The translations under genes and the position numbers were made by a program. From contig NZ_CP012544.1 in assembly GCF_004803815.1 (NCBI RefSeq), forward strand, positions 1,674,001 to 1,738,000: a stretch of DNA of 64,000 bases, written 5' to 3'. Each line of letters starts with the position of its first letter. Positions within the stretch are counted from its first letter, which is position 1. The stretch comes from Campylobacter showae. GTDB lineage: Bacteria; Campylobacterota; Campylobacteria; Campylobacterales; Campylobacteraceae. The notes under the pieces are model-generated. The model had not been told where the DNA came from. It saw nothing but the letters and a program-made list of their open reading frames with translations, and made no database searches. Shown one piece after another: positions 35,236 to 43,670 of this stretch.

Positions 35236-35345
35236 TACTTATTTGATTATGCAATTATACCAAAAACTATTTAAATAAGTATCTAAAGACTTGACAAGAT
35301 ATTTATTTAATTGTATAATATGCCTTATTAATACTTAAATAAGTA
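35236..35345. promoter_or_regulatory. Operator repeats of the island 2 switch
   Basis: Four copies related to TTAAATAAGTA: TACTTATTTGA (35236), TTTAAATAAGTA (35270), TATTTATTTAA (35300) and the inverted repeat TACTTA-AA-TAAGTA (35332-35345). They lie around the early promoter between the repressor and the 35367 operon, so they are the likely repressor sites. Confidence 0.65.
35291..35319 (+). promoter_or_regulatory. Consensus sigma70 promoter of the early operon
   Basis: TTGACA (35291-35296), a 17-base spacer and TATAAT (35314-35319), both boxes perfect. Campylobacter promoters usually lack a recognisable -35, so this looks imported and strong, as expected for a repressor-controlled promoter. 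Operator repeats overlap it. Confidence 0.85.
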
Positions 35346-35366
35346 ACTTACCACAAAGGAGACCCA

Positions 35367-35609
35367 ATGCAATTAACATTCGACATAGCCGACGAGCTAG
35401 ACCTAACAAACGAGATACCAAGCGCGCTAAACGCTATTAGCACACTAGTTTATGCTTTGCCGTATCTGCAAAAAGGCGTAGGAACCAATGCCGCCGCAAT
35501 GGCGAACGCGTCTTATTTCCTAAGCGTGGCGATCGACGACGTAGCCCAAGCCGTGCGAGATTACGCAGACAAGAAAATATCCGAACAAAAAGAGGAGGTA
35601 AAGAAATGA
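35367..35609 (+). CDS. Unknown 80-aa early protein
   Basis: Mostly helical with an Ala-rich centre (GVGTNAAAMANASYFL). AAAGGAG precedes the ATG. First gene of the repressor-controlled operon; it overlaps the next by four bases. Not recognised. Confidence 0.7.
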   Translation: MQLTFDIADELDLTNEIPSALNAISTLVYALPYLQKGVGTNAAAMANASYFLSVAIDDVAQAVRDYADKKISEQKEEVKK

Positions 35610-35911
35610 CCATTTTAACTAATTCAGACAGACCGACGACCAAAGAGGGCTTTAACGCCCTTGTTAGGCAAAATAACGGCGGCAGCGATGAGGTAAGCGA
35701 GCAAATAATCTACAACGTGGGTTATCTGGTCTATTGCAGTAACATTTACGCGCTAAGACAGCTAAAAAGCTATCAGGATAAAATCCAAAATTTGCTAGCC
35801 GATAAGATGATACTAAAAAGCGAGAACGAAAGGCTACATAGCAGGATAAAAGAGCTAATCGAGATTAACGACGAACTCCAAGACGAGCTAAACGAAAAGG
35901 GCGAGCAATGA
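35606..35911 (+). CDS. Unknown 101-aa coiled-coil protein
   Basis: The N-terminal half contains NVGYLVYCSNIYALRQL. The C-terminal half is a clear coiled coil (LKSENERLHSRIKELIEINDEL). Four-base overlaps on both sides place it in one coupled operon. Function unknown. Confidence 0.7.
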   Translation: MTILTNSDRPTTKEGFNALVRQNNGGSDEVSEQIIYNVGYLVYCSNIYALRQLKSYQDKIQNLLADKMILKSENERLHSRIKELIEINDELQDELNEKGEQ

Positions 35912-36168
35912 GTAATCTAAGCAGAGCAAGAGGCGATAAGGCGCGCGAAGCGTTTCAAGCAGAGGTAGCAAAGAGAGAGGCAAAGGGAATGTCAGACGCT
36001 TTATTTGAAACGGGCTTGCAAGCATACCGCCTCTTTAATTATTACGCCAAAGAGTGCGAAAAGCTAGAGGAGCGCGTAAAGTATCTTTGCGGGCAAATAG
36101 ACGCCTTACAAGCCAAAGACGAGCCAAAAGGCCAATACGTTTGGCATAGCGATCTAAAAGGCGCTTAG
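35908..36168 (+). CDS. Unknown 86-aa protein
   Basis: Charged, with GLQAYRLFNYYAKECEKLEERVKYL, a helix resembling the corresponding part of the gene before it. Last gene of the three-gene early operon, followed by a hairpin. Not recognised. Confidence 0.68.
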   Translation: MSNLSRARGDKAREAFQAEVAKREAKGMSDALFETGLQAYRLFNYYAKECEKLEERVKYLCGQIDALQAKDEPKGQYVWHSDLKGA

Positions 36169-36176
36169 GTTTATCA

Positions 36177-36200
36177 AAGGGGGCTATTTTTAACCCCCTT
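36177..36200 (+). terminator. Terminator-like hairpin after early operon
   Basis: AAGGGGG/CCCCCTT stem of seven pairs around a T-rich loop, starting eight bases after the last early gene. No U-run follows, so only a moderate candidate. Confidence 0.5.
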
Positions 36201-36867
36201 GAATAAGTCTATTTTATCCGCTCAAAATGCGCCGATGAAATGAACGCTAAAACGAACAGCCATAAGCAAAGCAAAGCGCGACAATATCAAGCCCAAGACG
36301 ATACGACAGAAACAAAATGAACGCTAAAATGAACGCTAAGGCACAGTAATTTTATGGAGCTTAGGGCAGGACACCCCCGCCCTATTTGTCCGTAGCCCGT
36401 AAAGTAGTCAAGCCGTAGGGGCAGGCCAAATCTCTACGACCGAGACGGCGAAACATCGGTCGGGTGCATTTCATTTTTTGCGCGCCATATTTTTGATAAA
36501 AAAGATATGTTAAGCGATAGATCGGATTAGTGATAAACGGTAAGTCAAGCGACAAGATAAGTGAAACCCTAATCGTCGTTAAGGGCGAGATTAACCCGCG
36601 ATAATGAAACCTAAAATTTAACGGCGAAAAATGAGCGCAGGGCGGACAAGTAAAGCCCGATTTCATCAAAGTAGCCCCAAACTAGGCGGAAAAATTGAGC
36701 GCGTTTTTGAGCGCAAAAAATGACCGCCTAGCCGATAAGTAAATATCGCTACCATCAGCACAAAACGGTTTAACGGCTACGGAAATGACCGCGATAATGA
36801 CCGCTTTAACAAACCCTAAGCCCCGAGCGGTTAAAATAAGACCGGATTTTAAAACAAAGGCTAGGAT
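36201..36867. other. Non-coding stretch with AATGAnCGC repeats
   Basis: No credible gene. AATGAACGCT occurs at 36239, 36317 and 36329; AATGAGCGCA near 36630; and AATGACCGC near 36718, 36783 and 36795. The set may be binding sites or a packaging/replication signal of the satellite; role unknown. Confidence 0.5.
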
Positions 36868-37092
36868 ATGCAAACTCTAACCATACGAACGGATAACGCC
36901 GATTTCATAGAAAAGGCGAGAGAGATATTAATCACGCTAGCCAAATTTGACGGCGTGAAGCTAAGCCTAAGCGATGAGGCTAAATATCAATCGCGCTTTA
37001 GCGAATATGAAGCCGACATTGAAGCGATCAGGCGCGGAGAGCTTGAAACCTATCCGCTAGAGGGAATACGCGACGAGATAGCCAAATGGTAA
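36868..37092 (+). CDS. Antitoxin of a ParE-type toxin-antitoxin pair
   Basis: 74 residues. MQTLTIRTDNADFIEKAREIL is a beta strand plus helix as in short RelB/ParD-like antitoxins, with an acidic C-terminal half that would wrap the toxin. The toxin start overlaps its stop by seven bases, the normal arrangement. It would stabilise the element by post-segregational killing. Confidence 0.75.
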   Translation: MQTLTIRTDNADFIEKAREILITLAKFDGVKLSLSDEAKYQSRFSEYEADIEAIRRGELETYPLEGIRDEIAKW

Positions 37093-37352
37093 TTAAGCGC
37101 ACGGCTCGCTTTAACCGCGAGTTAAGGGCTGTATTTGACTTCATCGCAAAAGATAGCCCGAGCAGGGCGCGAGATTTTGTCGGTAAGCTACTGGACGCCG
37201 TGGAGCTTTTGGAGGATAATCCACGCCTAGGACGAGCGATAGCGGACGACAAAAGAGAGCTAATCGCCAAAGGTTATGTAATACCCTACTTGATCGACAA
37301 AGACGCCATTGAACTTTTAGGCATTTACAAAGCCAACGAGTGGCAAGCATGA
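37086..37352 (+). CDS. RelE/ParE-family toxin
   Basis: 88 residues: basic N-terminus (MVIKRTARFNRELRAVFDFIAKDSPSRARDFV), central ELLEDNPRLGRA and the C-terminal RELIAKGYVIPYLIDKDAIELLGIYKA, the full ParE/RelE fold pattern. ParE members poison gyrase and RelE members cut mRNA; which applies here cannot be told. Confidence 0.82.
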   Translation: MVIKRTARFNRELRAVFDFIAKDSPSRARDFVGKLLDAVELLEDNPRLGRAIADDKRELIAKGYVIPYLIDKDAIELLGIYKANEWQA

Positions 37353-37974
37353 AACATCAGCCAATTTTAAGACAACGAAGCTTAATTAAGCCTCGAGCCA
37401 AAAACCGCCACAAAAATACAAAATCTTAAGCAAAAAAGTTAATATTGAGATACTTTAAGCCCTCTAAACTTAAAAAATAAACCTCATCGCTTACAAAATC
37501 CCTAGAATACGGCATTACAGAAATAATAGTTTGAAAACTGGAATTTCCATAACCATTTTTCAGATTTCGTGAAACTTAGGAACATTGAGTTCATATTTTG
37601 ACATTTTTATCCCAAATTTACCTATCAAACAGCGATGTATACGTGCTTTAATACACTTCTGCAAGTCACCTCTAACCACCATCCTCTATTTTTGCAATCT
37701 AAAGCATTTCAATAAAATCCAAAAACAACCAGCTCATCATCTTTTACTTTTAAATACTTCGCAGCAAATCTCGAATTTCTTAAATTGCTGCTCACTAAAG
37801 CGTTAAATTTAGCGAAATTTACTCGCGCGGACTTAAATTTGATCTCCAAATTTGATCCCGAGTTTTTTAGATAGATCAAATTTAATTTGGCGCCAATTTC
37901 TACCCAAACCGAGCTCAAAATTTAAGCTTATTTTTTATACAATCGCCCCTAAATCCAAAAAGCGGAAATTTAAT
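37353..37974. other. Right end of island 2 and junction with chromosome
   Basis: No gene seen. Contains AAATCCCTAGAATACGG (37496-37512), shared in inverted form with 28176-28192, and GGAACATTGAG (37578), which is also at 28395. The 14-base att-like repeat is at 37669-37682. The promoter of the MFS gene must lie near 37930-37970. Confidence 0.55.
37669..37682 (+). repeat. Outer right attachment remnant
   Basis: CCTCTAACCACCAT, identical to the last bases of tRNA-Phe plus flank; TTCTGC also occurs just before it with six extra bases between. It is the likely outer end of the tandem islands, but short enough that the boundary is uncertain. Confidence 0.6.
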
Positions 37975-39180
37975 ATGAAATTTATCCCCAAAACCTTGCC
38001 TTTCGTAGAATTTATCGCTCTCATGGCGCTTCTAACCTCGCTTGGAGCTATGAGTACAGACGCGATGTTGCCGGCACTCATGCAAATGGGCCTGGATCTT
38101 GGCGTGACGCAGATAAACCAAACCCAGCTCGTCATATCCTCGATGTTTGCGGGATTTGCCGTCGGGCAGATATTTTACGGGCCGCTTAGCGACTTTATCG
38201 GGCGACGAAACGCCGTGCTGCTAGCACTTGCGATATTTACGGCTAGCTCCTTTATTTCGGTCGTAACGAGCGATTTTACCGCGCTTTTAGCGAGCAGATT
38301 TTTCCAGGGATTAGGCGCTGCGGGCCCTAGGATCATCGCGATGGCGCTTATCCGCGATCTTTACGGGGGGCGCGCGATGGCTCGCGTGATGAGTTTTATC
38401 GCGGCCGTCTTCATCATCGTGCCGGCACTCGCTCCCATTATCGGCGGCTTTATCTTTAAAATTTATAATTGGCGCAGCATATTTTTGATGCTTACTTTTA
38501 TGGGACTTGCGTGCCTAGCGTGGTTTGGACTGCGTCAGAGCGAGACTCTGCCTGCGCAAAATCGCAATAAATTTAGCCTAAATTTGATAAAACGCGACGC
38601 CGCGCAGGTAGTGAAAAACAGGCGCACCGCAGGCTATACGATCGTTTTGGGGCTGATTTTTGGGATGTTTTTGAGCTATATCAGCACCGCTCAGCAGATT
38701 TTCGAGGTGAGTTACAAGCTGGGCGACGAGTTTCCTATCTATTTTGCTATAAACGCCCTAGCTCTAGGCGCCGCATCGATGATAAACGCAAAGCTCGTGA
38801 TGATCTACGGCATGCGCTACCTTAGCATGCGCGCCATGGGAGCGTTTTGCGTTATCGCGGTCGCGTTTTTGCCAGTCGTCATCGCGTATGACGGAGTGCC
38901 GCCGCTGTGGGCTTTTATGGCGTTTTGCATGAGTAGCTTTTTTTGCGTGAGCATACTTTTTGGCAACCTAAACGCGATGGCGATGGAGCCCATGGGCAAG
39001 ATCGCTGGCATGGCGGCCGCGCTGATCGGCTCGGCTTCGACCTTTATCTCGCTTCCTATCGGCGTCGCGATCGGGCAGATGTTTCGTGGCACGCTGACGC
39101 CTATGGTCGCGAGCTTTGCGCTTATCGGAGCGGCGGCGTTTGCGCTGCTTTATAGGACTTCAAGGATTTCCGAGGAGTAA
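37975..39180 (+). CDS. Bcr/CflA-family drug efflux transporter (MFS)
   Basis: About 401 residues with 12 hydrophobic segments. The early part has ALGAMSTDAMLPALMQM and GQIFYGPLSDFIGRRN, the MFS loop motif and the typical Bcr/CflA N-terminus. Proton-driven export of drugs or metabolites at the inner membrane. I start at ATG 37975; the frame is open further upstream but that part is non-membrane and low quality. Confidence 0.88.
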   Translation: MKFIPKTLPFVEFIALMALLTSLGAMSTDAMLPALMQMGLDLGVTQINQTQLVISSMFAGFAVGQIFYGPLSDFIGRRNAVLLALAIFTASSFISVVTSDFTALLASRFFQGLGAAGPRIIAMALIRDLYGGRAMARVMSFIAAVFIIVPALAPIIGGFIFKIYNWRSIFLMLTFMGLACLAWFGLRQSETLPAQNRNKFSLNLIKRDAAQVVKNRRTAGYTIVLGLIFGMFLSYISTAQQIFEVSYKLGDEFPIYFAINALALGAASMINAKLVMIYGMRYLSMRAMGAFCVIAVAFLPVVIAYDGVPPLWAFMAFCMSSFFCVSILFGNLNAMAMEPMGKIAGMAAALIGSASTFISLPIGVAIGQMFRGTLTPMVASFALIGAAAFALLYRTSRISEE

Positions 39181-39307
39181 ATTTACGCAGGCCGGATTTT
39201 ATCAAATTTGAGCGGTAAATTTGGCTACGCTTAAATAACCGCGCCGTCCGCAAAAGAGCCTTATAAAGCAAATTTACGCTATCATTGCGCAAATTTAAAG
39301 GCAAAAT

Positions 39308-39664
39308 ATGAAACCAAAATACGACTTTTTCAAAAACTCCAAATTTGCATTCGAGGGGCTTGCCGCGATGCTAAAAAACGAGGCGGCGTTTCGCTTTGAG
39401 CTTTGCGTTATCCTCCCACTCGCGCTAGTTTCGCTATTTTTACCAGTTTCTGCGGCACAGCACGCCCTACTGATCGCCGTTTTTGGCCTCGTTTTAGTCT
39501 GCGAGTGCCTAAATACCGCGATCGAAGCAGTAGTGGATCTCGTTTCGCCAGACTTTCATCCGCTAGCTAAAATCGCCAAAGACTGCGCCTCCGCCGCCGT
39601 TTGCCTCTCTATCTGCACGGCTGCGATAACTTGGGCGTGGGCTATTTTTTCGCTAATTTTTTAA
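39308..39664 (+). CDS. dgkA: Diacylglycerol kinase
   Basis: 118 residues, three membrane helices. The family motif ECLNTAIEAVVDLV and the following HPLAKIAKDCASAAV are intact. It recycles diacylglycerol to phosphatidic acid. It lies before a phosphoethanolamine transferase, which releases diacylglycerol, so the pairing makes sense. The gap 39665-39991 shows no gene. Confidence 0.95.
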   Translation: MKPKYDFFKNSKFAFEGLAAMLKNEAAFRFELCVILPLALVSLFLPVSAAQHALLIAVFGLVLVCECLNTAIEAVVDLVSPDFHPLAKIAKDCASAAVCLSICTAAITWAWAIFSLIF

Positions 39665-39991
39665 GAGCGGAGTGAAATTTGACGGCAAAAACAGTAGTGA
39701 CTTTGCGCTAGTCGGGTCTTAAATTTACGCCGAGTTTAACCGCCCACTTTAAAAAGCAGGCTACGCCGCCAAATCCCAAGAATCCGTCGTTTGGCTAGCC
39801 GGGCGCGTAAAATTTATAAAAATACGGCTAAATTTAACCGCAAAACCACGCAAACGCCGCCGTTTGCAAAACCGGTAAGAGAGCAAGCTGCGAAAATTTA
39901 ACCCGTCTGGCACCAAAATCGCGCCGAATGATTAAAGCTTTAAGCTTTTTTTAGATAAAGTTTCGCTCTTATTATCAATATTAGGAAAGCT

Positions 39992-41527
39992 ATGAAGCTA
40001 CGTATTTCTTGGTTTAAATTTACGCTTTTAAACGCCGTTTTTATCGCCGCGCTAAATTTCGGGCTGTTTAATTTTATTTATTCAAGGCTTAGCTTTGAAG
40101 CTCATCCGCTAATGGCCGCAAGCCTGCCGATCATCTATTTTTCGCTGCTTTGCTCGCTCTTTTCACTCGTTTTTTTGCCCTATCTTGCTAAGCCCGTTAG
40201 TATCGCTGCGATCGCTATTACGTGCGCTAGCAGCTACTTCATGCAAAGCTACGGTATCATAATCGATAGCGAAATGATAAGAAACGTCGCGCAAACGGAC
40301 GCGGGCGAGGTATTAAGCTTTTTAAATCCAAAACTCGTTTGCTATATGCTATTTTTGGGCGTTTTGCCCTGCCTTCTGGTCGCATTTGCGAGGATCGAGT
40401 ACGGCGGCGCCAAGCGGCATATAAAGATCAAATTTTTAACGTTTATAGGCTTTTTTGCGCTAGCGGCGGGGTTATTTTTTTCGCAGACTAAGTCTATTAT
40501 CCCGTTTTTTCGCGAAAATAGCTTCATCAGAGCCTACAACCTGCCGTTTTATCCGATTTACGCGACGCAAAAGTATATAAAAATGGAGTTTTTCAAGCCC
40601 GAATTTAAACAAATCGGCATGGACGCTACGATGAAGCCGAGCCGCGAGCGACGGCTGATGGTGCTGATTGTCGGCGAAACGGCGCGCGCGAAAAACTATT
40701 CGCTCGGCGGATACGCTAAAAACGACACGAATTTTTACACGAAAAAGGAGCCCAATTTGGTCTATTTCGGCGACGCTCGCTCGTGCGGAACTGCGACAGC
40801 CGTCTCGCTGCCGTGCTTGTTTTCAAAATCGACAAGGAGCGAATACAGCAGTAAAGAATTTAGCGAAAACGCGCTTGATATCCTAAAACGCGTGGGCGTC
40901 AAGGTCGTGTGGCTGGGCAACAACTCGGGCAAATGTAAGGGCGTTTGCGACCGCTTGGACGCGGGCGACGTCGAGTATTTTGACGCCGGATACGATACGA
41001 ATATGCTGCCCTCCCTCAAAAAACGCCTCGAAAATCTCGCGCAAAACGAGATCATCGTCCTACATTTGCAAGGCTCGCACGGCCCAGCCTACTACGCCCG
41101 CTATCCGAGCGAATTTCGCAAATTTATCCCGACTTGCGACACGAGCGAGCTTAGCTCCTGCGATAGTGAAAGCATCGTAAATACCTACGACAACACGCTG
41201 CTTTTTACCGATTTTTTCATTGACGAGGTGATAAAGGCGGTCAAGGCTGCTGGCAGCGATAAAAGCGCGGTTTGGTACTTCTCCGATCACGGCGAGAGCC
41301 TGGGCGAAAACGGCATCTATCTACATGGCATGCCCTACGCCATCGCGCCCGAGACGCAAAAACGCATCCCGATGATGGCGTACGCAAGCGACGAAGCCAC
41401 GCTAGCTCGCCTGCGCGCACAAAAAGACGACGCCGTCTCGCATGATAATGTTTTTAGCTCGTTGCTGGGGTTTTTTGGGGTAGAGACAAAGGAATATGAT
41501 AAAAAACTTGATGTATTTGGCGAGTAA
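39992..41527 (+). CDS. Phosphoethanolamine transferase (EptA/EptC family)
   Basis: 511 residues. Five N-terminal membrane helices (to about 170) are followed by a periplasmic sulfatase-type domain with VGETARAKNYSLGGY, the nucleophile Thr in SCGTATAVSLPC, and FSDHGESLGENG for metal binding. It moves phosphoethanolamine from phosphatidylethanolamine to lipid A or other acceptors; in C. jejuni the homologue EptC also modifies the flagellar rod. Which acceptors apply here is unknown. Confidence 0.92.
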   Translation: MKLRISWFKFTLLNAVFIAALNFGLFNFIYSRLSFEAHPLMAASLPIIYFSLLCSLFSLVFLPYLAKPVSIAAIAITCASSYFMQSYGIIIDSEMIRNVAQTDAGEVLSFLNPKLVCYMLFLGVLPCLLVAFARIEYGGAKRHIKIKFLTFIGFFALAAGLFFSQTKSIIPFFRENSFIRAYNLPFYPIYATQKYIKMEFFKPEFKQIGMDATMKPSRERRLMVLIVGETARAKNYSLGGYAKNDTNFYTKKEPNLVYFGDARSCGTATAVSLPCLFSKSTRSEYSSKEFSENALDILKRVGVKVVWLGNNSGKCKGVCDRLDAGDVEYFDAGYDTNMLPSLKKRLENLAQNEIIVLHLQGSHGPAYYARYPSEFRKFIPTCDTSELSSCDSESIVNTYDNTLLFTDFFIDEVIKAVKAAGSDKSAVWYFSDHGESLGENGIYLHGMPYAIAPETQKRIPMMAYASDEATLARLRAQKDDAVSHDNVFSSLLGFFGVETKEYDKKLDVFGE

Positions 41528-41547
41528 ATTTTGCTTTTTGGCGGCTC

Positions 41548-41653
41548 GTCTCTTGCGCGCCTTTAAATGAGCTAGAAATTTCCTCCCTCGATGAACCACG
41601 TGTTCTATCTTCGGTCGAAAATTTCTTCGCAACATTTAAATTCATCGCAAGAC
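41548..41653. repeat. 106-bp imperfect fold-back sequence
   Basis: The left arm (GTCTCTTGCG...TTTAAATG...GAAATTT) pairs with the right arm (AAATTTC...CATTTAAA...CGCAAGAC). It is 3' of the transferase gene. Similar in size and placing to the 112-bp repeat but of different sequence; only one copy seen here. 41654-42086 shows no gene. Confidence 0.6.
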
Positions 41654-42086
41654 ACTTTGCCTTGATTCTTTACACTCAAATTTTGAGTCAAATTTGCAAA
41701 TTTGAATGTAAATTTTACTCACCGAGACCCGCGCCTTTAAGATGCTAAATTTGGTTTTGATCAAATTTGGCGTTATAAATTAGAATTTTTGAGCGAATCA
41801 ATCTTTCTTGTTAAAGGGGAAGGGGCTTGAATTACGCTCTGCTAGCAGTTGCGAGGCAAAGCCGAAGCAAAAGAGCTCCCTTTTTCTTTTTTTCGGGAGA
41901 GGAGGGGGGTTCTACTTACGAAGCGTCGCCCCTTCCTCTCCCAAGCCCTCTCTAACCCCACTGCACGTGAGAGGTTGCTGCACTACGTGCAGGTTAAATT
42001 TAACGCTATCGCGCCGCAAAATTTAAATTTAACATTTTCAAGGTGCGGGCCTGGGCAACTCAAATTTGAATAGAAAAAGTCAAGGC

Positions 42087-42198
42087 GAAGTATCGCGAGA
42101 TGATTTTGAGAGTTGTGCAGAAATTTTAAGTCAAGGCTAGACAAATAGTCTGCCGCAGACTTAAAATTTCAAATCTCTCTCAAAAGCGCTCGCGAGAC
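42087..42198. repeat. 112-bp fold-back repeat, copy 1
   Basis: Differs from 63246-63357 at a single base. Imperfect palindrome: outer arms TATCGCGAG/CTCGCGAGA, then TTTTGAGAG/CTCTCAAAA, then GAAATTTTAAGTC/GACTTAAAATTTC, with a centre containing AGACAAATAGTCT. It lies just after the stop of the 42218 gene. ERIC/MITE-like. Confidence 0.85.
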
Positions 42199-42217
42199 AA
42201 GCCGCAAATAGCAAAGA

Positions 42218-42625
42218 TCAATCTCTTTGCCAGATCATTTTCCTCCCAAACCCCAACGCATTATGCGTAAATTTAACCCAGCCTAGGCTCAAAGCATAAA
42301 GGCTCGGGTTCATCGCCAAAGCATAAGGAAAGCGCGCGAAGTAGATTTTCATCTGCTGCGCGGTTGCGGGGGCGGCTAGGGCGCGAAACTGCACGCCCTC
42401 TATCTTGCCCACCACCTTCGTATCAAGCGCTACCGTGCCGGCTACGCCAGGCTCTGCTAAAAACGCCCTCACGTGAGCGCTCTGCTCTCCGCCAGCTACG
42501 ATAAAAGCCAAATTTTCCTCGTCAAAAGCGTAAAAGCAGCTCGCGCAGTATGGTCTGCCATCATCTAAAACAGCAAGGCTAAGCAGGTGCATTTTGCGGA
42601 TAAATTTTAAAATTTTCTCATCCAT
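42218..42625 (-). CDS. Pyridoxamine 5'-phosphate oxidase-like protein (YhbP type)
   Basis: 135 residues with a split-barrel flavin-binding pattern: an N-terminal helix, then LLSLAVLDDGRPYCASCFYAFDEENLAFIVAGGEQSAH and GTVALDTKVVGKIEGVQFRA. The substrate is unknown. It follows the small membrane gene by 10 bases. Confidence 0.75.
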   Translation of the reverse strand: MDEKILKFIRKMHLLSLAVLDDGRPYCASCFYAFDEENLAFIVAGGEQSAHVRAFLAEPGVAGTVALDTKVVGKIEGVQFRALAAPATAQQMKIYFARFPYALAMNPSLYALSLGWVKFTHNALGFGRKMIWQRD

Positions 42626-42635
42626 TTCGTCCGCC

Positions 42636-43019
42636 TTAAGCGCTAAAAATTTGAGTCAAATTTGCCGAAACCCAGCTAAAATTTAGCGCCAAAAAGCAAG
42701 CTAAAATCAGCCAAAAAACAAAGATAAAAAGCTCGATTTTGACAAATTTAGCTCCCGCTTTTTCGCGTTTAAATAAAGCCACCCCAAGCCCAGCCGCAAA
42801 GCCGCCGATAAAGCTAAAATAGTGCACTGCCGCGGGCTTAACGAAGCTTGGGAGTTTGCCCGCGAAAAATAGCGAAAATATCGTAAGCGAGATCAAATTT
42901 GCCAGTAAAAAATAAAACGCGACGACGGGAATTTGCGGGAAAAATCCGTGCAAAACAAAGCTCAAAACGGTCGCGCTAATGAGCAAAAATACGCGCGTTG
43001 CAAAACAGCACATTTTCAT
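42636..43019 (-). CDS. Small membrane protein, DUF1294-like
   Basis: 127 residues, four hydrophobic helices. HYFSFIGGFAAGLGVALFKREKAGAKF resembles the GG-x-G...F+..K..k..F core of DUF1294. No enzymatic residues. Operon with the 42218 gene. Confidence 0.6.
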   Translation of the reverse strand: MKMCCFATRVFLLISATVLSFVLHGFFPQIPVVAFYFLLANLISLTIFSLFFAGKLPSFVKPAAVHYFSFIGGFAAGLGVALFKREKAGAKFVKIELFIFVFWLILACFLALNFSWVSANLTQIFSA

Positions 43020-43100
43020 CCTTTTTTTGAGTGATTTTAGCGCAAGGGGTATTAAGAAAAAAGAAATTTAGCCGATATAAAGCCAAAAGGACGGCAAATT

Positions 43101-43616
43101 ATGAAACTACAAAACTACCAAAGCGCGAGCCTAAACAGCTTTGATTTTAGCTTTAAAACCAGTAGCGGCGACGAAATAAATCTAAAAATGTACGATAACA
43201 AAACAGTAGACTACGCTAGCGCTAAAACAGCGGGCGCATCGGCATCTGCGCTCACTCTCACGCACGAGTACGGCTATAGCTTTTCGTATAAAGGCGACGG
43301 TCTGGACGCGCGCGATAAAGAGGAACTAGCAATCGCTCTAGAAAAAATAGTGCCCAGCATAGATAAATTTATGAAAAACGTCAAAGATGGCGAGGATCCG
43401 ATATTTTCACGCGTGACAAATCTCGCAAACTCCCTTCGCAAGGAGCTTCCCGAGATAAAAGACGCAAATCATAAAAATTTTATCGCAGACGGCATGCTAA
43501 AGCTTTTTGATAGGCTGATGGAGCAAAACAAAGCGGATAACAGACTACTTCAAAACTCCAAAAAGCTCTTTGACGAGCTCATTTCTCAGCTGGATAGCTT
43601 TAAATTTTACGTTTAG
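43101..43616 (+). CDS. Unknown 171-aa protein
   Basis: The N-terminal third is beta-rich (NSFDFSFKTSSGDEINLKMYDNKTVDY); the rest is helical. No signal peptide or known motif. Translation of the first section, with a repeated Tyr/Phe-Ser pattern, is reminiscent of conserved Campylobacter proteins of unknown role. Good ribosome site (AAAGGAC). Alone in its unit, 54 bases before dut. Confidence 0.7.
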   Translation: MKLQNYQSASLNSFDFSFKTSSGDEINLKMYDNKTVDYASAKTAGASASALTLTHEYGYSFSYKGDGLDARDKEELAIALEKIVPSIDKFMKNVKDGEDPIFSRVTNLANSLRKELPEIKDANHKNFIADGMLKLFDRLMEQNKADNRLLQNSKKLFDELISQLDSFKFYV

Positions 43617-43670
43617 TTCGCGGTTTAAAATTTTCGCTATAATTCATAAATTTTAAAAATAGGAAAATTT

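Larger units (their letters stand above)
28225..37682. mobile_element. Island 2: P4/PICI-like phage satellite
   Basis: Bounded by tRNA-Phe 3'-end repeats. Order: integrase, two unknown genes, AlpA-like remnant, small unknown gene, primase pieces and helicase, long origin-like region, divergent repressor and early genes, toxin-antitoxin. No capsid, terminase or tail genes are seen. Self-replication genes without structural genes are the mark of satellites; the assignment is inferred. The right boundary repeat is only 14 bases, so that end is less sure. Confidence 0.75.

Noticed and set aside
36382-36873. Minus-strand ORFs of 95 and 63 aa in island 2
   Set aside because: No ribosome sites, unlikely composition and they lie across the AATGAnCGC repeats; treated as non-coding.
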